NCBI GenBank assembly: GCA_031283395.1
Contig: JAITBV010000272.1
Span: forward strand, 1 to 5,994
DNA from: Candidatus Adiutrix sp.
Lineage (GTDB): Bacteria; Desulfobacterota; Desulfarculia; Adiutricales; Adiutricaceae
Length of the DNA: 5,994 bases
Reading direction: 5' to 3'
This document shows positions 1 through 5,144 of this stretch, in pieces; the first letter of the stretch is position 1, and each line of letters starts with the position of its first letter. Position numbers and translations under genes: made by a program. A model generated the notes under the pieces. It was not told where the DNA came from. It searched no databases and worked only from the letters and a program-made list of their open reading frames with translations.

Positions 1-1007
1 GAAGATATCCGGCCCTCGCGCAGGGAGACCATTTGGCCGAACTTTCCTTCCAGGATCAGGTCCACGGCGGCGATGCCGAAAGCGCGGCCCATGAGGCGGT
101 CGCGGGCCGAGGGCTCCCCCCCGCGCTGGATATGGGACAAGACCACGTGGCGGGTCTCATAGCCGGTGGCGACCTCCAACTGCTTGGCCAGGTATTCGCC
201 CATGCCGCCCAATATCTTGTGCCCGAAACCGTCCTCCTTGTCGGAGAGGTAGAGTTCCCCCTGGCCCTTGATCTTGGCGCCTTCGGAGGCCACCACTATA
301 TCGTAGTGCACCCCGGCCTGGCGGCGCTGCCTAAGGAGTTCGGCCACCTTTTCCATCTCGAATTCACATTCGGGTATCAGGATGACGTGGGCCCCGGAGG
401 CCTCTCCGCCCTCCAGGGCCAGCCAGCCGGCGTGGCGGCCCATGACCTCAACCACGAACAGGCGGCTGTGGCTGCCGGCGGTGGTGCGCAGGCGGTCCAC
501 CTCTTCGACGATGACGTTCAGGGCCGTGTCATAGCCCAGGGTGTATTCGGTGGCGTTCAGGTCGCGGTCGATGGTCTTGGGTATGCCCACCACATTTTGC
601 CCCAACTGGTAAAGCTTCAAGGCCACCGACAGGGTGTCCTCGCCGCCGATGGCCACCAGGGCGTGGAGGCCCAGGTCCTTGATGTTTTCCAGGCAGCGCT
701 GGCTCTGGTCTTTCTTGGGGTTGAAGGGGTTGGTGCGGGAACTGCCCAGGGCCGTGCCCCCGTAGCGGTCCCAGGTGCGCACCACCAGTTCGTCCAGGGG
801 TTTGATCCAATGGGCCAGGGACTCCGGATCGCCGGGGTTAACTTCCACCAGGCCGCGCCAGCCCTCGCGGATGCCTATGACTTCCATGGCTTGTCCGCGA
901 TGGGCCGAAAGCCGCGGATCGGTGGCGGTCTTGGTCACCCACTTGATCGCGTTGTTAAGGCCCGCGCAGTCGCCTCCCCCGGTCAACACCCCTATTTTCA
1001 ATGTCAT
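1..1007 (-). CDS. 6-phosphofructokinase, group III, probably PPi-dependent (3' end outside window)
   Basis: Cytoplasmic glycolytic enzyme interconverting fructose 6-phosphate and fructose 1,6-bisphosphate. I translated 335 codons on the minus strand from the ATG at 1007-1005; the C-terminus runs off the window edge. In order: GGGDCAGLN nucleotide/phosphate loop (residues 10-18), GGTALGSSRTNP (83-94), GGEDT (121-125), PKTIDRDL (143-150) with catalytic Asp147, MGRHAGW (189-195), SEGAK (241-245) and HIQRGG (292-297). These are the core PFK motifs. Asp124 replaces the Gly (E. coli Gly104) of ATP enzymes, and Lys144 replaces E. coli Gly124. Both residues are known markers of PPi-dependent PFKs, and the GRHAGW and SSRTNP forms are typical of group III (Amycolatopsis PPi-PFK type). 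Group III proteins are about 340 residues, so little should be missing. A good Shine-Dalgarno sits 8 nt upstream of the ATG. It follows lptG by about 100 bp on the same strand. Family call is firm; phosphoryl donor is inferred from residues. Confidence 0.93.
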   Translation of the reverse strand, partial: MTLKIGVLTGGGDCAGLNNAIKWVTKTATDPRLSAHRGQAMEVIGIREGWRGLVEVNPGDPESLAHWIKPLDELVVRTWDRYGGTALGSSRTNPFNPKKDQSQRCLENIKDLGLHALVAIGGEDTLSVALKLYQLGQNVVGIPKTIDRDLNATEYTLGYDTALNVIVEEVDRLRTTAGSHSRLFVVEVMGRHAGWLALEGGEASGAHVILIPECEFEMEKVAELLRQRRQAGVHYDIVVASEGAKIKGQGELYLSDKEDGFGHKILGGMGEYLAKQLEVATGYETRHVVLSHIQRGGEPSARDRLMGRAFGIAAVDLILEGKFGQMVSLREGRIS

Positions 1008-1015
1008 GGCCCCGT

Positions 1016-1022
1016 CCTCCCT
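1016..1022 (-). promoter_or_regulatory. Ribosome binding site of the phosphofructokinase gene
   Basis: The minus strand reads AGGGAGG, followed by an 8-nt spacer to the ATG at 1007-1005. This is a near-consensus Shine-Dalgarno and fixes the start, which also gives the canonical N-terminus MTLKIGVLTGGGDCAGLN. Confidence 0.8.
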
Positions 1023-1037
1023 GGATGAAATTTCGGC

Positions 1038-1056
1038 CGCGCCGCCTTATGGCGCG
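1038..1056 (-). other. Small hairpin in the phosphofructokinase 5' UTR
   Basis: CGCGCC (1038-1043) and GGCGCG (1051-1056) form a perfect 6-bp GC stem around a 7-nt loop. It lies between the predicted transcription start and the Shine-Dalgarno. No T-run follows on either strand, so it does not look like an intrinsic terminator. It could stabilise the mRNA or tune translation, or be chance in a GC-rich region. Confidence 0.35.
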
Positions 1057-1068
1057 TCACTTGAATCT

Positions 1069-1097
1069 ATTGTAGTTTATCTGGGGCCGGGAATCAA
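1069..1097 (-). promoter_or_regulatory. Candidate sigma70-type promoter for the phosphofructokinase gene
   Basis: On the minus strand, TTGATT (-35, bases 1097-1092, 4 of 6 consensus) is separated by 17 nt from TACAAT (-10, bases 1074-1069, 5 of 6 consensus). It lies in an AT-rich island just after the lptG stop. Transcription would start near 1062, giving a 5' UTR of about 55 nt. This suggests the gene can be expressed apart from the upstream operon, although read-through from lptG is also likely because no clear terminator separates them. Confidence 0.5.
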
Positions 1098-1108
1098 GGG
1101 AAGCTCCT

Positions 1109-2191
1109 TTATTGCCGCACAAAGGAGAACAGCCAGGCCCCGAAGAGGGTGAAGACGGCGTTGGGAAGCCAGGCGGCCAAAAAAGGCGGGAGCAGCCCGG
1201 CGTAGCCAAGGTTGCGGGCCAGTTCCATGGCGATGAGATAGATGAAGGAACCGGCCAGGCCCAGGCAGATGCCCAGGGCCACGCTGCCCCCCTTCTCCCG
1301 CCAGAAGCCCAAGGGGAGACCCACCAGGACCATGACCAGGGGCAAAAGGGAGAAGGAAAACTTCATCTGCAGATCGACCCTTTGGCGCACGGGGCCGAAG
1401 CCCTCGGCCGAAAGACGCCGGATGACGCGCCGGAGTTCCAGGAAGCTCATTTCCTCGCTGGCCTGGGCGGCCCGGTTAAGTCCCGGCGGCGGGGCGGGCC
1501 AGTCCTCCAGGGTGAGGCGGTCCGGAAAGGCCAGGGTGAAGGCCCGGCCGGGGCCGTAGGTCTTGTCCAGCACTTCCTCCAGCTCCAGGCGGCCGTCCGC
1601 GAAACGGCCGCGGCCGGCCGAAAGGCGGCGCGTCGCGGCCTCTTCCTCACCGGTGAAAAAAATGGTCAGCCCCCGGGCCTCTCCGTCGGCCTCGTTGTAG
1701 CTTTCCAGGTGTTCGACCATGCGGACACCCTTGATCCACAGATCCCTCACCACGGGCGAGGGCCGGCGGCCCCGGGCCTCCTCCCTGATTTTGTTGGCCG
1801 TGGCCGTGGCCGGGGGGGCCAGGCCCTCGGCCAGGCCGAAGGAAACCAGGCTCAGGCCGAGGCCCGCGGCCAAAAGGGGGCGGCTCAGCCTCAGGAGACT
1901 GACCCCGCCGGCTTTGAAGGCCACTATCTCCGAGTTCCGGGCCATAAGGGTCAGGACCAGGAGGGTGGCCACCAGGGCGGCCACCGGGTTCATGAGCCCC
2001 ACGACCTTGGGAAGCTGGGCCGCGAAAAAAAGGAGGATGCGGCCGGCGTCCAATTCCGCGCTCATGAAGGAGCTGATGTTTTCCATGAAGTCGATGGCCG
2101 TGTATAAGACGACGAAGCCGGCCAGGATCAGGGCCCAGGTCCGGAGAAAACGGCCGGCCATATAGCGGCTTATGATGCCCGCCCCGGTCAT
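1109..2191 (-). CDS. lptG: LptG, inner-membrane permease subunit of the LPS export ABC transporter
   Basis: LptG pairs with LptF as the transmembrane part of LptB2FG, which extracts LPS from the inner membrane and pushes it onto the LptC/LptA bridge. The protein is 360 aa, the same length as E. coli LptG. Visible layout: TM1 about 17-35, TM2 about 56-84, the cytoplasmic coupling segment MARNSEIVAFKAGGVSLLR (83-101), TM3 about 104-123, a periplasmic beta-jellyroll about 125-270, then TM4-TM6 (about 277-296, 303-323, 332-357). LLPLVMVLVGLPLGF (282-296) is the family signature in TM4. The ATG at 2191-2189 overlaps the lptF TGA as ATGA. No Shine-Dalgarno is evident, so translation is probably coupled to lptF. 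The reading frame stays open upstream to 2509, but that part is antiparallel-frame shadow inside lptF, and starting at 2191 gives the expected N-terminus. LptB and LptC are not in the window. Confidence 0.93.
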   Translation of the reverse strand: MTGAGIISRYMAGRFLRTWALILAGFVVLYTAIDFMENISSFMSAELDAGRILLFFAAQLPKVVGLMNPVAALVATLLVLTLMARNSEIVAFKAGGVSLLRLSRPLLAAGLGLSLVSFGLAEGLAPPATATANKIREEARGRRPSPVVRDLWIKGVRMVEHLESYNEADGEARGLTIFFTGEEEAATRRLSAGRGRFADGRLELEEVLDKTYGPGRAFTLAFPDRLTLEDWPAPPPGLNRAAQASEEMSFLELRRVIRRLSAEGFGPVRQRVDLQMKFSFSLLPLVMVLVGLPLGFWREKGGSVALGICLGLAGSFIYLIAMELARNLGYAGLLPPFLAAWLPNAVFTLFGAWLFSFVRQ

Positions 2192-3354
2192 CGGCTTTTT
2201 AAGCGGGCCAGGAGGCGGCGCGAAAGCTCCGCCGGGTCCACGGGCACGTTCCGGTTGAGCCGCCTTAAAAGAGAGAGCCCCAGGACGGCCAGAAGAATAT
2301 TGGCCATCCACATGCCGGCGGCCGGCGACAGCCGCCCCGCTTCGCCCAGGGTCCAGCCCATCGAGGAGATCAGGTAATAGACAATGAAGATGACCAGGGC
2401 CGCCAGGAGGGGGAAATTCCGGCCCCGGGCCCGAAAACTGGCCCCCAGGGGCAGGCCGATGAGGGTCAGGAGAAAGGCGGCCGCGGGCCGGGCCCAGCGT
2501 TCGTGCCACTCCAGGCTGTAGGTGAGGCGGGTCATGGGGTCGGTCAGGCGGGACGCGGTGGCGGAAAGTTCCCGGGTGGGCGTTTCGGCCCGGCCCCGGA
2601 ACTGGCTGTTTTCATTCCGGCCGTCCACTTCGTTTCCCGGGGAGACCTTCAGTTCATAAGTGTCGAAGAAAATGCTGTCCGTGTTTTCGTGCCCGTCACG
2701 GACCCGGTCTATGACCCCGTCGACCAGTTCAAAGGCCAGCACTCCGGCTTCGCGGTCCAGGCCCAGGCGGCCCCGCCTGGCCGCTATGACCGCGCTCTCC
2801 CCGGGCCTCCGGGCGTCGTGGATGAAGACCTGCTCCATTTCGCCGCCGGTCAGGGTCATCTGCCCCACGTACATGACCAGGCCGGGAAAGGAGCGGATGA
2901 AGGTCTGCTCCACGATGGCCAGATCCGCCCGGGCCTTGGCCAAGTCCAAAAGTTCGTTTTTTAAGCGCCAGCCGGCCTGGGGGGCCAGCCACAGGGAAAA
3001 AAGCGCGGTCAGGGCGGCCGTGGCCGCGCCGAAAACCAAAACCGGCGGCGACAGTTGGTAGAGGGAGAGGCCGGAGGCCCGCAGCACCGTCAGTTCCGAG
3101 TCGGCCGAAAACCGCATGAAGGCGGTCAGGACCGCGAGCAAGGTGCCCATGGGCAGCGACAGGGTCAGGATCTTGGGCGCGGCCAGCATGAAAATTTCCA
3201 GGACCTTCAGCGGGCTCACCCCCCGGGCGATGACCAGGTTGGCCAACTGCATGGCCCGGGCCATGAGCATGACCGCCGTGAAAACCAGGATATTTATCAG
3301 AAAGCCGGGGAGTATCTCGCTTAAGATATAGCGGTGGATTATAGAGACTCGCAT
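2188..3354 (-). CDS. lptF: LptF, inner-membrane permease subunit of the LPS export ABC transporter
   Basis: LptF is the partner of LptG in the LptB2FG LPS extractor. The protein is 388 aa (E. coli LptF is 366), with a typical YjgP/YjgQ layout: a short cytoplasmic N-terminus with RYILSEILPGF (9-18), TM1 about 13-35, TM2 about 54-80, the coupling segment SADSELTVLRASGLSLYQL (83-101), TM3 about 101-123, and a periplasmic jellyroll about 125-280. The distal membrane half carries LEWHERWARPAAAF (281-294) and LTLIGLPLGASF (297-308), then TM5 about 314-332 and TM6 about 345-364. A basic cytoplasmic tail (RRLNRNVPVD...RRLLARLKSR) follows and accounts for part of the extra length. The ATG directly abuts the mltG TGA with no gap. 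The only purine-rich stretch (GGAAGG) is about 18 nt upstream, too far for a normal Shine-Dalgarno, so translational coupling is likely. LptF is assigned over LptG by gene order and by the closer match of the following gene to LptG. Confidence 0.92.
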   Translation of the reverse strand: MRVSIIHRYILSEILPGFLINILVFTAVMLMARAMQLANLVIARGVSPLKVLEIFMLAAPKILTLSLPMGTLLAVLTAFMRFSADSELTVLRASGLSLYQLSPPVLVFGAATAALTALFSLWLAPQAGWRLKNELLDLAKARADLAIVEQTFIRSFPGLVMYVGQMTLTGGEMEQVFIHDARRPGESAVIAARRGRLGLDREAGVLAFELVDGVIDRVRDGHENTDSIFFDTYELKVSPGNEVDGRNENSQFRGRAETPTRELSATASRLTDPMTRLTYSLEWHERWARPAAAFLLTLIGLPLGASFRARGRNFPLLAALVIFIVYYLISSMGWTLGEAGRLSPAAGMWMANILLAVLGLSLLRRLNRNVPVDPAELSRRLLARLKSR

Positions 3355-4503
3355 TCAGCGGGACCGGCCCGTCCTTCCGCTCCGCTGGTACCGGTTGACC
3401 GCGCGGTTGTGTTCGTCCAGGGTCTTGGAAAAATGGTGGGTGCCGTCGTTTTTGGAGACGAAATAAAGGTAGGACTGCATCATGTCCGGCTGGATTACCG
3501 CCCGGATGGCCGCCTCGCCGGGGTTGGCTATGGGCCCGGGCGGCAGGCCGTTGATGGCGTAGGTGTTGTAGGGCGTGGGCGTGGTCAGGTCCTTCTGGGT
3601 GAGGGAGCCGCTGAACCCGGGCAGAAGGCCGTAGATGACCGTGGGGTCGGTCTGGAGCTTCATGCCCCGGGCCAGGCGGTTGAAGAAGACCCCGGCGATG
3701 AGGGGCCGTTCGCGGGGGTCGCCGGTCTCCTTTTCCACGATGGAGGCCAGGGTGATCACCGCGTGCATGGTGTGACCCTTTTCCAGGGCCTGGGTCTCGT
3801 ATTTGCGCCAGACCTTCAGGAACACGGAGGTCATGTCCTTGATGATGCCCTTGAGGGTGGTCCCCTTGGGAAAATTATAGGTCTCGGGAAAGAGATAGCC
3901 TTCCAGGCTGTCGAGGTTCAGTCCCAGGGAACGGATGAAGGATTTGTCGCGGCACAGTTCCAAGAATTCGGCCGCCGGGCCGAAGCCCTGCGTTTCGACC
4001 ATCTGGGCGATGTCATAGATGTTCCGGCCTTCCGGCACGGTGAAGGGATAGAGCTTGTAGGCGCCCCTGGCCAGGCTGTCGATCACCTGCCAGACCCGCT
4101 GCGAGGGGTCCAGGGCCATCTCCCCGGCCTTGAGGACGACCGGAGCCTTGCCGAGGCGGTTTTTGACCCTGATGGTCCAGACAAAGGCTTCGGCCGATTT
4201 TACGACCCCGGCCTGCTCCAGTATCTCGCCGATGCGGGCCGGCGAAGCGCCCTCGGGAATGCTCACCACCACTTCGCGGCTCGCCTCCGAGGCCGGGAGA
4301 AAGAGGACGCTGTATTTCAGGGCCGCCAGAAAGGCCAGGATGAACCCCACGCTGACGGCTATGCCGAAAAGACCGAAGAGGCGGCTAAAGCAGCCGGGGC
4401 CGGTCTTTACCCGGGGGGCTTCCTCCTCCGTCTGGCCGGGAAACTCCGTTTCCTCCACGATGAAACCGGCCGCTTCGGCTTGCTGGTCTTTTTTTCTGGT
4501 CAT
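3355..4503 (-). CDS. mltG: MltG, endolytic peptidoglycan transglycosylase (YceG family)
   Basis: Inner-membrane lytic transglycosylase that cleaves nascent glycan strands within the chain and is proposed to terminate peptidoglycan polymerisation. The protein is 382 aa. Residues 1-41 are a charged, Glu-rich cytoplasmic tail; one TM helix spans about 42-63; residues about 76-155 are a LysM-like subdomain (VVVSIPEGASPARIGEIL); the catalytic YceG domain follows. Family motifs are all present: TVPEGRNIYDIAQ (155-167), LEGYLFPETYNF (200-211), ASIVEKET (253-260), LQTDPTVIYG (283-292), TPYNTYAINGLPPGPIANPG (310-329) and DGTHHFSKTLDEHN (353-366). Glu257, first Glu of IVEKET, aligns with the catalytic Glu218 of E. 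coli MltG. The start ATG overlaps the ruvX TGA as ATGA, and GGAGA lies 9 nt upstream. The extreme C-terminus is Arg/Ser/Gly rich and overlaps no other gene. Confidence 0.95.
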   Translation of the reverse strand: MTRKKDQQAEAAGFIVEETEFPGQTEEEAPRVKTGPGCFSRLFGLFGIAVSVGFILAFLAALKYSVLFLPASEASREVVVSIPEGASPARIGEILEQAGVVKSAEAFVWTIRVKNRLGKAPVVLKAGEMALDPSQRVWQVIDSLARGAYKLYPFTVPEGRNIYDIAQMVETQGFGPAAEFLELCRDKSFIRSLGLNLDSLEGYLFPETYNFPKGTTLKGIIKDMTSVFLKVWRKYETQALEKGHTMHAVITLASIVEKETGDPRERPLIAGVFFNRLARGMKLQTDPTVIYGLLPGFSGSLTQKDLTTPTPYNTYAINGLPPGPIANPGEAAIRAVIQPDMMQSYLYFVSKNDGTHHFSKTLDEHNRAVNRYQRSGRTGRSR

Positions 4504-4961
4504 CCGGGCGCGTCTCCGCCGGCCACGGGCGTCCGGGCAAGAGGCCCGGAGCGGGCCAGGTAGTTGAGGTAACTGTCCAAAATTATGGCCGCGGCCGTCT
4601 GGTCCACCACCTGGCGGCGCGCCTTGGGCTTAAGGCCGCCTTCCCGGAGGATCCTTTCGGCGGCCTGGGTGGTGAACCATTCGTCCCAGGTGGCGCAGTC
4701 CAGGCCCAGCTTGGCCTTGATCTCCCCGGCCAGGGCCAGCACCCGCTGGGCTTCCGGGCCCCGGCGGCCGTCGGTGCGGCGGGGCAGGCCCAGGAGCACC
4801 AGCTCGGCCTGGACCTGACCGGCCAGGGCGGCCAGGGCCTTCAGAAATTCACCGTGGGGCCGCCGTGAGAGGGCGGTCAGGGGCTGGGCCGAAAAGCCCA
4901 AGGGGTCGGAGACGGCCGCTCCAACCCTCTTTTCCCCCACGTCCAGGGCCAGTATGCGCAT
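4500..4961 (-). CDS. ruvX: RuvX/YqgF family RNase H-fold nuclease (putative Holliday junction resolvase)
   Basis: Small RNase H-fold protein, 153 aa. The family (YqgF/RuvX/YrrK) has been linked to Holliday-junction resolution in some bacteria and to 5' processing of pre-16S rRNA in E. coli. Visible motifs: MRILALDVGEKRVGAAVSDP (1-20) with catalytic Asp7, LVLLGLPRRTDGRRGPEA (54-71), WDEWFTTQAAERIL (92-105) with Asp93-Glu94, and DQTAAAIILDSYL (120-132) with Asp120. All acidic active-site positions are kept. The motif usually written DERLTT is DEWFTT here. The frame extends 11 codons further to a TTG at 4994, but I chose the ATG at 4961 because the fold begins exactly there and GGGGA lies 5 nt upstream. 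It is the first gene of the ruvX-mltG-lptF-lptG operon and overlaps mltG by 4 nt. Residues 136-153 are a Gly/Pro/Ala-rich tail with no motif. Confidence 0.93.
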   Translation of the reverse strand: MRILALDVGEKRVGAAVSDPLGFSAQPLTALSRRPHGEFLKALAALAGQVQAELVLLGLPRRTDGRRGPEAQRVLALAGEIKAKLGLDCATWDEWFTTQAAERILREGGLKPKARRQVVDQTAAAIILDSYLNYLARSGPLARTPVAGGDAPG

Positions 4962-4966
4962 CCTAG

Positions 4967-4971
4967 TCCCC
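4967..4971 (-). promoter_or_regulatory. Ribosome binding site of ruvX (decides start)
   Basis: The minus strand reads GGGGA with a 5-nt spacer to the ATG at 4961-4959. It supports this start over the upstream in-frame TTG at 4994. Confidence 0.5.
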
Positions 4972-5024
4972 GCGCCTTTTTCGGAAATGTTCAATAGCCC
5001 CCGGGATCATTCGTTAACTATATG

Positions 5025-5053
5025 ATTATAGCACCGGGCCGGGCCGAAAACAA
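5025..5053 (-). promoter_or_regulatory. Candidate promoter of the ruvX-mltG-lptF-lptG operon
   Basis: On the minus strand there is a perfect TATAAT (-10, bases 5030-5025), preceded at a 17-nt spacing by TTGTTT (-35, bases 5053-5048; only TTG matches). It sits in the single AT-rich patch of the intergenic region. Transcription would start near 5018, giving a leader of about 57 nt before the ruvX ATG. The weak -35 next to an inverted repeat (5051-5067) leaves room for regulator control. Confidence 0.55.
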
Positions 5054-5067
5054 GGGCGGAACCCTTG
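5051..5067. promoter_or_regulatory. Inverted repeat CAAGGG-N5-CCCTTG, candidate operator
   Basis: CAAGGG (5051-5056) and CCCTTG (5062-5067) are perfect inverted half-sites around CGGAA. The left arm overlaps the -35 of the minus-strand ruvX promoter and the right arm overlaps the TTGACA -35 of the plus-strand metN promoter. A dimeric regulator bound here would contact both promoters. The protein is unknown, and a 6-bp palindrome can occur by chance. Confidence 0.4.
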
Positions 5068-5093
5068 ACAGACCGGGCTGTCTGGCGCAAAAT
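5065..5093 (+). promoter_or_regulatory. Candidate sigma70-type promoter of metN
   Basis: A perfect TTGACA (5065-5070) is followed after 17 nt by CAAAAT (5088-5093, 4 of 6 for -10). An alternative -10, AATAAT (5091-5096, 5 of 6), has a 20-nt spacer, which is too long for optimal use. Transcription would start near 5100, about 45 nt before the metN ATG. The match is good in so GC-rich a context. Confidence 0.55.
5069..5084. promoter_or_regulatory. Inverted repeat CAGAC-N6-GTCTG inside the metN promoter spacer, candidate operator
   Basis: CAGAC (5069-5073) and GTCTG (5080-5084) form a 16-bp palindrome lying almost entirely between the -35 and -10 of the metN promoter, a classic place for a repressor. 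The half-sites contain AGAC and GTCT, the halves of the MetJ box AGACGTCT, but they are 8 nt apart instead of joined, so I do not call a MetJ site. The regulator is unknown. Confidence 0.4.
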
Positions 5094-5112
5094 AATCAGA
5101 TTGGATTTTCGG

Positions 5113-5143
5113 GGCCCCTCTCCGGGGCCGGGCGGGAGCCGGC
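5113..5143 (+). other. metN leader with two overlapping, mutually exclusive hairpins
   Basis: Hairpin A pairs GGCCCC (5113-5118) with GGGGCC (5124-5129) around TCTCC. Hairpin B pairs GCCGG (5127-5131) with CCGGC (5139-5143) around GCGGGAG, which holds the Shine-Dalgarno in its loop. The two share bases 5127-5129, so both cannot form fully at once. This could affect ribosome access, but GC-rich sequence makes such pairings easily, and no known riboswitch is recognisable. Confidence 0.3.
5134..5138 (+). promoter_or_regulatory. Ribosome binding site of metN
   Basis: GGGAG with a 6-nt spacer to the ATG at 5145, in the loop of a possible hairpin (5127-5143). It supports this start, which gives the expected N-terminus [14 protein letters not shown]. 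Confidence 0.65.
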
Positions 5144-5144
5144 T

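Noticed and set aside
33..1028. 331-codon open frame on the plus strand
   Set aside because: It is antisense to the phosphofructokinase, whose motifs are unmistakable on the minus strand. The plus frame encodes low-complexity Gly/Ala/His/Gln-rich protein with no recognisable domain, typical of antisense frames in GC-rich DNA.
1038..1056. Intrinsic terminator between lptG and the phosphofructokinase
   Set aside because: The 6-bp stem is not followed by a T-run on the minus strand, and it lies within the predicted 5' UTR, downstream of the promoter.
1112..2107. Long plus-strand open frame opposite lptG
   Set aside because: Gly/Gln/Glu-rich composition with no motif, while the opposite strand has a complete LptG with correct membrane layout.
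2192..2509. N-terminal extension of lptG by 106 codons
   Set aside because: The extension lies inside lptF in another frame and is Pro/Gly-rich with no homology features. The ATG at 2191 gives the exact expected LptG length.
3334..4563. 409-codon plus-strand open frame opposite mltG
   Set aside because: Longer than mltG itself but low in complexity and without domain signatures; MltG on the other strand has all its family motifs.
4962..4994. Upstream TTG start for ruvX
   Set aside because: It adds 11 residues ahead of the conserved first beta strand. The ATG at 4961 has a GGGGA at suitable spacing.
5069..5084. MetJ operator
   Set aside because: MetJ binds tandem AGACGTCT boxes. Here AGAC and GTCT are split by 8 nt and there is one copy.
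5094..5144. SAM riboswitch upstream of metN
   Set aside because: The leader after the predicted start is only about 45 nt, too short for the common SAM aptamers, and no conserved aptamer core was recognised.
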